This document shows, in pieces, positions 1 to 4,701 of a stretch of DNA of 6,091 nucleotides (positions within the stretch are counted from its first letter, which is position 1; every line of letters starts with the position of its first letter). This DNA comes from Hydrogenimonas sp. Lineage in GTDB: Bacteria > Campylobacterota > Campylobacteria > Campylobacterales > Hydrogenimonadaceae. Under the pieces are notes generated by a model. It saw only the letters and a list, made by a program, of their open reading frames with translations, did no database searches and was not told the origin of the DNA. The stretch covers positions 1 through 6,091 of the forward strand of contig NZ_JAOZOZ010000096.1 in assembly GCF_029933015.1 (NCBI RefSeq), in the 5' to 3' direction. A program made the translations under genes and the position numbers.

Positions 1-12
1 TCAAATAGTCAT

Positions 13-18
13 TATAAT
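13..18 (+). promoter_or_regulatory. Candidate -10 element for the aldo/keto reductase gene
   Basis: A perfect TATAAT hexamer lies 19 nt before the ATG at 38, so transcription would begin near position 25 and leave a leader of about 13 nt. The -35 position falls off the window edge and cannot be judged. A purine-rich AGGGAG (29-34) serves as ribosome binding site just before the start codon. The short leader is unusual but allowed. Confidence 0.45.
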
Positions 19-37
19 ATCGACAAAAAGGGAGAGT

Positions 38-1270
38 ATGAAAGCACCCGGTTTGGGATTTGGCACCTATCGTATCGGCGAAAAAAGGCCGGAACATATC
101 GAAGCACTCCGATACGCCTTCGAAAAAGGGATCCGGCTCGTCGACACCTCGACCAATTATGGCGGGGGCGATTCTCAAAAGGCGGTCGCACAGGCGATCC
201 GGCGCAGCGGGCTCGACCGCGAAGAGATCACGATCGTCTCGAAAGCGGGCTACATCCAGGGGACTTTGCTCCAGCGCGTCCAGAGCGGGTTGATGGAGGT
301 CTTCGATCTGGTCCCCTACCGGGAGGGATGCTACCACTCGATCCACTCCGACTTTCTCAAAGCGCAGCTGCACGAATCGCTGATGCGGCTGGAGACGGAG
401 TATATCGACACCTATCTGCTCCACAATCCGGAGTATTTCCTGATGCATACCGTCGAAAAAAGAGAAGATATAAAACCGGCGCGGCACGAGATGGACCGCC
501 GGATCCTCGAAGCGTTCATCGCTCTCGAGGAGGAGGTGCAGGCAGGAAGGATACGGAGTTACGGCATCAGCTCCGACAGTTTCGCGAAAACGCCGGACGC
601 CCTTCATTTCATGCCCTACACCCATCTTGTCGCACTGGCCGAAGAGGCCGCGGCGGAGTGCGGCGGCGCCACGCACCATTTCACGACCATACAGCTTCCC
701 CTCAACCTTCTGGAAACCGAGGGCCTCGAATGTGCGGCGTGGGCCAAAGCCAACGGACTCACCGTGATGACCAACCGACCGCTCAACGCCTTCGATACCG
801 AAGGAATGCACCGGCTGGCGAGTTACGACGCCCCCGGAGACTACGAAAACACCAAAGAGGCGTTGCTTCTTGCGGCCGACACCTACTCGCTCAGCGAACT
901 GCGAAGCGTCGTCACCGACCTCGATACGATCAAGAACCGTTTCACGTGGCCCGGGGCCGCCGAAGAGGCGATCCAGCGGCAGACCGTTCCTTTCATTCAG
1001 GGCATTCTCTCACGGATTCCGGATACCGCGGTCAAGAAAGCTCTCATCCCGCTGCTCAACCCTTTCCTCCAAAGCTACCTCCGGCAGGTTCGCCATCTGT
1101 GCAGTGAAAAGACATTGAGCTATCTGAAAAGGAGCCATCCCGAAGCGACCCATCCGATCCAGCGCCATGCGATCGAATGGCTCCTGAACCGTCCAGAAAT
1201 CGACACGGTTCTGGTGGGAATGCGCAAAAGAGATTACGTCGACGACGTGCTGTCACTATCCGGCGGCTGA
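38..1270 (+). CDS. Aldo/keto reductase family protein, enlarged (410 aa)
   Basis: Probable cytosolic NAD(P)H-dependent oxidoreductase with an aldo/keto reductase barrel; the substrate cannot be told from sequence. The family's tetrad is visible: Asp36 and Tyr41 in VDTSTNYG, Lys69 in VSKAGY and His129 in YLLHNPE. Further barrel strands are seen at GISS (176-179), IQLPLNLLE (218-226) and MTNRPLNAF (244-252). The C-terminal segment IDTVLVGMR (388-396) matches the usual cofactor-binding strand. At 410 residues it is longer than the common 270-340; the excess lies mainly at about 260-365, a mostly helical insert between NRPLNAF and the last helix. No cysteine cluster suggests an iron-sulfur domain. 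The ATG at 38 follows AGGGAG closely. It stands alone on its strand and converges on rmuC, overlapping it by 37 bp. Confidence 0.88.
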   Translation: MKAPGLGFGTYRIGEKRPEHIEALRYAFEKGIRLVDTSTNYGGGDSQKAVAQAIRRSGLDREEITIVSKAGYIQGTLLQRVQSGLMEVFDLVPYREGCYHSIHSDFLKAQLHESLMRLETEYIDTYLLHNPEYFLMHTVEKREDIKPARHEMDRRILEAFIALEEEVQAGRIRSYGISSDSFAKTPDALHFMPYTHLVALAEEAAAECGGATHHFTTIQLPLNLLETEGLECAAWAKANGLTVMTNRPLNAFDTEGMHRLASYDAPGDYENTKEALLLAADTYSLSELRSVVTDLDTIKNRFTWPGAAEEAIQRQTVPFIQGILSRIPDTAVKKALIPLLNPFLQSYLRQVRHLCSEKTLSYLKRSHPEATHPIQRHAIEWLLNRPEIDTVLVGMRKRDYVDDVLSLSGG

Positions 1271-2709
1271 TCCGGTCCCGCTTCGTCCGCAAGCTTTTTG
1301 GGCATCTGTTTGCTGGCACGCGCACCCAGCTCCCGCAGATCCTCGATCTGCCGGACGATGTTGCCCCGTCCCTCCCTGAGCTTGTTCCAGGTGCTGGCGT
1401 AGGTCTTCTGGACCGTGTCGAGCTGCCTGCCGACCCGCTCCAGATCCTCGGCGAATCCGACGAACTTGTCGTAGAGCGCGCCGGCGCGCCGGGCTATCTC
1501 CAGGGCGTTTCGGTTCTGCCGGTCGTGGCGCCACGTGTTCTCCACCGCACGCAGGGCCACCAGCAGCGTCGTGGGGCTGACCAGGACGATATGTTTGGCG
1601 AAAGCCTTGTCGTAGAGCGTGGGATCGGTCTGCAGGGCGAGCATCAACGCCCCTTCGATCGGCATGAACATGAAGATGAAATCGAGGGTGTTGAGATTTT
1701 CCAGTTTCGTGTAGCCCTTGTCGCTCAGCCGGGCGATGTGGTTTTTGACCGCTTCGAGATGGTGTTTGGCGTACAGGGCTCTCTCCTCGTCGTTCTCGGC
1801 GTTGACGTAGCGTTCGTAGGCCACCAGGGAGGTCTTGGCGTCGATGACGATGTCCCTGTCGTCCGGCAGGTGGACAATGACGTCGGGGCGGTAGCGCCTC
1901 TTCTCCTCGTCCTGCAGGCTCACTTCCCGCTCGTACTCCTCCCCTTCCCGCAGACCCGAAGCTTCCAGCACACGCTCGAGCACCATCTCCCCCCAGATGC
2001 CCTGCCGTTTGCTCTCGCCCCGCAGCGCCCGGGTAAGATTGACCGCATCCTCGCTGATCTGCCTGTTGAGATCCTTGAGGGTCTTGATCTCGTTGAGAAG
2101 CGTCGCCATCTCCCGGGTCTCCTGGTCGTGAACCAGCTCGATCCGCTTTTTGAATTCGCTCACCTGCTGCTGCAGGGGCTTCAGCACCTCTTCCACCCGC
2201 TCCTTCGAGACTCTGCCGAAGCGAAGACTGTTCTCCTCCATGATCCGGGAGGCGAGCGCTTTGAACTCCTGCCGCATCGTCTCTTTCGCCTCTTTGAGCT
2301 CTAAAAGGGTTCTGTCGGCCTGCCTGCGCTCCTCCACCAGGCGCGTCTTGAGCGTACTGATCTCCTTTTCGAGGGAAAGATTTCTACTCCGCTCCGTTTG
2401 CAGCTCGGCGTCGAGCGCTTCCTGTGATTGTTCCAGCCTCTTCATCCGCTCCACCCGTTCACTCAAAGCCGCATTCTCCACACGGCTCTCCTGCAGCCGC
2501 ATCTCGAGGGCCGCCACATCCTCCTCCGCTTCGGCCAGCGATCGCTCCAGCTCTTCGATCCGCTCACGGGCCTGCCGCGCGATCTTCGCGATCTTCTCTT
2601 CGAAGTCCATACGCTGCCGCCGGAGCATCAGAAAAAGAAGCGAAAGCGTCACGAGAAGTGCTGCGGCGAAACCTCCGGCGAAATAGACCCATATCAATGG
2701 AATCTGCAT
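1234..2709 (-). CDS. rmuC: DNA recombination protein RmuC
   Basis: RmuC family protein, known from E. coli to limit recombination between inverted repeats and proposed to be a nuclease. Numbered from the upstream GTG at 2718, residues 6-32 form one membrane helix, followed by a charged coiled coil from about 37 to 230. The RmuC domain spans about 235-465 and contains RQGIWGEMVLERVLE (238-252), RPDVIVHLPDDRDIVIDAK (277-295) and FMFMPIEGA (349-357). Asp279, Asp293 and Lys295 fit a PD-(D/E)XK active site; Glu244 is a further candidate. The tail from 470 on is polar and probably disordered. I prefer the ATG at 2709 (491 aa) because AAGGTG lies 6 nt before it; the GTG at 2718 is itself part of that Shine-Dalgarno sequence. 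The 159-aa gene lies upstream on the same strand, 118 nt away. Length is normal for the family. Confidence 0.95.
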   Translation of the reverse strand: MQIPLIWVYFAGGFAAALLVTLSLLFLMLRRQRMDFEEKIAKIARQARERIEELERSLAEAEEDVAALEMRLQESRVENAALSERVERMKRLEQSQEALDAELQTERSRNLSLEKEISTLKTRLVEERRQADRTLLELKEAKETMRQEFKALASRIMEENSLRFGRVSKERVEEVLKPLQQQVSEFKKRIELVHDQETREMATLLNEIKTLKDLNRQISEDAVNLTRALRGESKRQGIWGEMVLERVLEASGLREGEEYEREVSLQDEEKRRYRPDVIVHLPDDRDIVIDAKTSLVAYERYVNAENDEERALYAKHHLEAVKNHIARLSDKGYTKLENLNTLDFIFMFMPIEGALMLALQTDPTLYDKAFAKHIVLVSPTTLLVALRAVENTWRHDRQNRNALEIARRAGALYDKFVGFAEDLERVGRQLDTVQKTYASTWNKLREGRGNIVRQIEDLRELGARASKQMPKKLADEAGPDQPPDSDSTSST

Positions 2710-2715
2710 CGTAAA

Positions 2716-2723
2716 CACCTTTT
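2716..2723 (-). promoter_or_regulatory. Ribosome binding site that decides the rmuC start
   Basis: Read on the minus strand this is AAAAGGTG, followed by a 6-nt spacer and the ATG at 2709. The last three bases are the GTG that would give a protein three residues longer. Because that GTG sits inside the Shine-Dalgarno sequence, it is the less likely start. Confidence 0.6.
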
Positions 2724-2732
2724 TTGAGAGCG

Positions 2733-2761
2733 ATGATAGAGTATGGAAGGGAAACCGTCAT
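2733..2761 (-). promoter_or_regulatory. Candidate promoter of rmuC
   Basis: On the minus strand TATCAT (2738-2733, five of six matches to the -10 consensus) lies 17 nt after ATGACG (2761-2756, four of six matches to the -35 consensus). Transcription would begin near 2726, giving a leader of about 16 nt. This would let rmuC be expressed apart from the upstream 159-aa gene. Support is by motif only. Confidence 0.4.
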
Positions 2762-2771
2762 GTCCGGTTTC
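2751..2771. repeat. Perfect 7-bp inverted repeat, possible operator
   Basis: GAAACCG (2751-2757) and CGGTTTC (2765-2771) are perfect reverse complements separated by 7 nt. The dyad covers the proposed -35 of rmuC. There is no T-run after it on either strand, so it does not look like an intrinsic terminator. A protein-binding operator or a weak hairpin at the end of the 159-aa gene's transcript are the options. The rest of the 118-nt gap (2710-2827) shows only the rmuC promoter and ribosome binding site. Confidence 0.45.
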
Positions 2772-2827
2772 GGCGAAATGTGAGAAGTAAGAGGGAAATA
2801 TGGGTGGAAAGGCGAAAGATCGGTACG

Positions 2828-3307
2828 CTACGATTTCTTCTCCGCCGCCTCTTTGAGAGCCGTCTGGACCGTCTTGACGATCTTTCGTTTCATATCTTCG
2901 ATCTGGTCGAGCTGGCGCTCGATGTTTTCCGCCTCGGCGGCCATCTGGGCCTCCAGTTTGCCGATCATCTGTTCGAGCTCGGCGATACGTTCGTTGAGCT
3001 TCATGTTGATGTTGCGCTCGTGCTCCAGTTCGCGCCGCACATCTCCCAGCTGCTTGAGACGCTCCAGCAGCGAAGCCTTTTCCACGTACTCCTGGTTCAG
3101 GGTCGTCTCGAGCTCCTTGAAGCGCCGCTTGAGCGGACGGAGCTCCTGCTCCAGCTCTTCGTTGGCCTGCAGAAGTTCGTCGATCTCTACCTGGAACATC
3201 GCCTGTCGGCGGTCCGCCTTGCTTCGCGCCATGATATATCCGGCCACGAACGCGATGATAGCACCGGCGCTGATTCCCAACAACAAAAAAACAAACTCTT
3301 TGCCCAT
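2828..3307 (-). CDS. Membrane-anchored coiled-coil protein of unknown function (159 aa)
   Basis: I do not recognise a named family. Residues 5-26 are a single hydrophobic helix with small residues (LLLGISAGAIIAFVAGYIMA), followed by a basic stretch (ARSKADRR). The rest, about 38-150, is a nearly unbroken charged coiled coil rich in Glu, Leu, Lys and Arg. The likely topology is a short N-terminus, one membrane pass, and a cytoplasmic rod, by the positive-inside rule. The architecture echoes YhcB/ZapG-type proteins and the N-terminal half of RmuC, but low-complexity coiled coils make such likeness weak evidence of kinship. The ATG at 3307 has AAGG 7 nt upstream. It is the first gene of the minus-strand pair, followed 118 nt later by rmuC. 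A structural or scaffolding role at the membrane is an inference. Confidence 0.8.
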   Translation of the reverse strand: MGKEFVFLLLGISAGAIIAFVAGYIMARSKADRRQAMFQVEIDELLQANEELEQELRPLKRRFKELETTLNQEYVEKASLLERLKQLGDVRRELEHERNINMKLNERIAELEQMIGKLEAQMAAEAENIERQLDQIEDMKRKIVKTVQTALKEAAEKKS

Positions 3308-3400
3308 CTGCCTGCCTTAGCTTCCAAATTGGGCAATATTAACATAAATTCACTATATGTTTCTTGAACCGGAAGCCCAAAAGGGAGGAACGGAAGATGC
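3308..3400. promoter_or_regulatory. AT-rich divergent promoter region with a small dyad
   Basis: This gap separates the minus-strand coiled-coil gene from the plus-strand WYL gene and is clearly AT-richer than its surroundings at about 3335-3365, as expected for promoters. A weak plus-strand pair is TTGGGC (3329-3334) and TATATG (3354-3359), spacer 19. A weak minus-strand pair is TTCAAG (3368-3363) and TATGTT (3346-3341), spacer 16. AACATA (3341-3346) and TATGTT (3356-3361) form a 6-bp inverted repeat with a 9-nt spacer, placed where a regulator could touch both promoters. Both promoter calls are tentative; the divergent layout is clear. Confidence 0.4.
3383..3390 (+). promoter_or_regulatory. 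Strong Shine-Dalgarno sequence before the WYL gene
   Basis: GGGAGGAA is the best ribosome binding site near this gene. GGAGG ends at 3388, which is 8 nt before an out-of-frame ATG (3397), 12 nt before the in-frame TTG (3401) and 24 nt before the in-frame ATG (3413). It therefore supports a start at or before 3401, and leaves the ATG at 3413 without a properly spaced site. Confidence 0.55.
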
Positions 3401-4342
3401 TTGACGGCGGAGATGAACAGATCCCACGACTACGACAAGATTCTGACACGCCTGACAACCATTCTGCAGCGGCTCTACAGCGGTGAAACCCTGAGTGTCA
3501 CCGAACTGGCCGAAGAGTTCAACGTCTCGACCAAAACGATCCAGAGGGACTTCAACGAACGGCTGGTGCGCTTCCCCATCGAAAAGAGCGGACGATGCTG
3601 GAGAATGCAGGAGGGCCACCGTCTCGAAAAGATCCAGGACATTGACAATCTGTTGACACTGCAGATACTCGAGTCGCTCGCAGGAAGTGTGGGAAGCCGC
3701 TTCGCCGAACGTTCGAAGTCACTTCTGGGCCGGCTCAAGAACGACACCGACCTTCCGGTGGAGAGCCGCCTTTTAATCGAGGATATCACATCCGACGGAA
3801 CCCTTTTCAGAGAGATCGAAGAGGCGATCGTGTCAACGCGATGTCTACGATTCGACTATCACGGGAAACGAAGAAGTGTCCACCCCTACCGCATTGTCAA
3901 CTTCGAAGGGTACTGGTACCTGCTGGCCAGGGAAAAGGAGAGCGGACTGGTCAAAAAATTCTATATCAAAGAGATTCGGAATGCGGAGCCGACCGAGGAG
4001 ACTTTTCTCCCGGACCGGGCGCTGAAAGAGAAGATCGCCGGCGCTCTCAACGCATGGTTCGACCCCAATCTCGAGCCTTTCGATCTGCACCTGCTTGTCA
4101 AAGCCCCCATTGTCAAATATCTCGAACGAAGGCCGCTGAGCCCCAGCCAGCAGATCGTCGCACGACATGAAAACGGCGATATCGAGATCTTCCTGAAAGC
4201 CACATCCGTCAGGGAATCTCTGGCCCTGCTCAAGACATGGATCCCCGATCTGATCGTTCTTTCACCCGACAACGTCAAAAATGCCTACGAAAATCTTCTG
4301 AAAACGACTCTTGAGAGACAAACCGGACACGACGCCGTCTGA
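3401..4342 (+). CDS. WYL-domain transcriptional regulator (DeoR-like HTH)
   Basis: DNA-binding regulator of the HTH-WYL-WCX type. Residues 12-60 hold a winged helix-turn-helix; LSVTELAEEFNVSTKTIQRD (31-50) includes the turn and the recognition helix. The WYL domain lies at about 140-200, with its signature in GYWYLLA (170-176), preceded by HPYRIVNFE (161-169) and followed by KKFYIKEI (185-192). The C-terminal WCX-like part spans about 220-302. WYL domains bind small ligands or, in some proteins, single-stranded DNA, and switch the regulator's activity. The ligand here is unknown. The usual arginine before the FxL-type strand appears as Lys185/Lys186. The start is uncertain: TTG at 3401 fits the ribosome binding site better, ATG at 3413 (309 aa) begins closer to the conserved HDYDKI. 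It is divergent from the minus-strand pair and followed by the 85-aa gene after 44 nt. Confidence 0.9.
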   Translation: MTAEMNRSHDYDKILTRLTTILQRLYSGETLSVTELAEEFNVSTKTIQRDFNERLVRFPIEKSGRCWRMQEGHRLEKIQDIDNLLTLQILESLAGSVGSRFAERSKSLLGRLKNDTDLPVESRLLIEDITSDGTLFREIEEAIVSTRCLRFDYHGKRRSVHPYRIVNFEGYWYLLAREKESGLVKKFYIKEIRNAEPTEETFLPDRALKEKIAGALNAWFDPNLEPFDLHLLVKAPIVKYLERRPLSPSQQIVARHENGDIEIFLKATSVRESLALLKTWIPDLIVLSPDNVKNAYENLLKTTLERQTGHDAV

Positions 4343-4343
4343 G

Positions 4344-4393
4344 GGCTCCTCTATCATGACACCATCGAAACACCGAAGGAGTCGTCATGATAG
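4344..4393 (+). promoter_or_regulatory. Two competing hairpins around the start of the 85-aa gene
   Basis: CTATCATGAC (4351-4360) and GTCATGATAG (4384-4393) are perfect 10-bp reverse complements; the second contains the ATG at 4387. GGCTCCT (4344-4350) can also pair with AGGAGTC (4377-4383), seven pairs with one G-U, covering the Shine-Dalgarno AAGGAG (4376-4381). The two stems interleave and, with no linker between the arms, should not form together. Either one hides part of the initiation site. A ribosome finishing the WYL gene at 4342 would cover both upstream arms, which suggests translational coupling. At the DNA level the 10-bp repeat could instead be an operator. Confidence 0.55.
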
Positions 4394-4644
4394 TCAAATG
4401 TTTCATATCCGCTTCAAAAAACCGATGGATCCTCTGGGGAGCGTTCGGACTGGGCTTTTTCCTCCCTCCCTTTTTCCTTCTCTTCCTCCCCCTCGCCGCC
4501 CTCAAAGCGTGGAAAGAGCTCAGGAGCGAATACGAAGATGTCGCCCGCTACTGGGAGAGTGCCTCCGAAGGGGCCCTGCAGAGCCTTCTTGAGCAGGAGG
4601 AGAGGGGCTTTCAAAGCACTCTCTTCTCCGCCAGTCCGGCATGA
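4387..4644 (+). CDS. Small membrane protein of unknown function (85 aa)
   Basis: Not recognised as a known family. Residues 13-40 are strongly hydrophobic and aromatic, with LPPF inside, compatible with one long membrane helix or a kinked hairpin. The tail from about 41 on is soluble and acidic, with a short amphipathic stretch (KELRSEYEDVARYWESASEG). There is no evident signal peptidase site and there are no catalytic motifs. The start is well supported by AAGGAG (4376-4381) 5 nt before the ATG. It lies 44 nt after the WYL gene and is probably co-transcribed with it. The stop at 4642-4644 is followed within 3 nt by the promoter of the protease gene. Translation may depend on the upstream gene, given the hairpins over its start. 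Coding status rests on ribosome binding site, position and a sensible membrane pattern. Confidence 0.65.
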   Translation: MIVKCFISASKNRWILWGAFGLGFFLPPFFLLFLPLAALKAWKELRSEYEDVARYWESASEGALQSLLEQEERGFQSTLFSASPA

Positions 4645-4646
4645 GA

Positions 4647-4655
4647 TGGTATAAT
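4647..4655 (+). promoter_or_regulatory. Extended -10 promoter of the HtrA/Deg protease gene
   Basis: TGGTATAAT is a perfect extended -10 (TGn plus TATAAT). The bases about 17 nt upstream (TCCGCC) do not resemble a -35, which the extended -10 can offset. Transcription should start near 4662, giving an A/T-rich leader of about 40 nt before the ATG at 4702. The protease can thus be made independently of the WYL and 85-aa genes. Confidence 0.65.
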
Positions 4656-4677
4656 CCTTTTAAAAACATAAAAAAAG

Positions 4678-4696
4678 CTTTTCGTTTCCGAAAGGA
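4678..4696 (+). promoter_or_regulatory. Leader hairpin masking the protease Shine-Dalgarno (fourU-like RNA thermometer candidate)
   Basis: In the mRNA CUUUUCG (4678-4684) pairs without gaps with CGAAAGG (4689-4695) across a UUUC loop (4685-4688): six Watson-Crick pairs and one G-U. Four consecutive uridines (4679-4682) face A4693, A4692, A4691 and G4694, which belong to the Shine-Dalgarno AAAGGA (4691-4696). This is the layout of fourU RNA thermometers, in which heat melts a weak stem and frees the ribosome site. It is the only evident structure in the predicted leader and stands before a stress-protease gene. Thermal behaviour is inferred, not shown. Confidence 0.45.
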
Positions 4697-4701
4697 ACTG
4701 T

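Noticed and set aside
1236..1248. 13-bp palindrome ACGTCG-A-CGACGT near the convergent gene ends
   Set aside because: It falls in ordinary Tyr-Val-Asp-Asp-Val codons, has no T-run and is too short for a terminator; probably chance.
1177..2304. Long plus-strand ORF (375 codons) opposite rmuC
   Set aside because: It lies antisense to a clear RmuC gene, has no ribosome binding site, and its sequence has no family features; it is a GC-rich shadow frame.
2564..2761. Minus-strand 65-codon ORF between the two minus-strand genes
   Set aside because: Most of it overlaps rmuC in another frame, and no Shine-Dalgarno precedes its ATG; its first part covers the proposed rmuC promoter.
2780..3367. Plus-strand ORF (195 codons) opposite the coiled-coil gene
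   Set aside because: Repetitive Leu/Phe/Asp pattern is the mirror of coiled-coil codons on the other strand; no start signals.
4344..4393. Pseudoknot formed by the two stems before the 85-aa gene
   Set aside because: There is no linker between the adjacent arms, so a zero-nucleotide loop would have to cross a 10-bp stem; competing hairpins are the more plausible reading.
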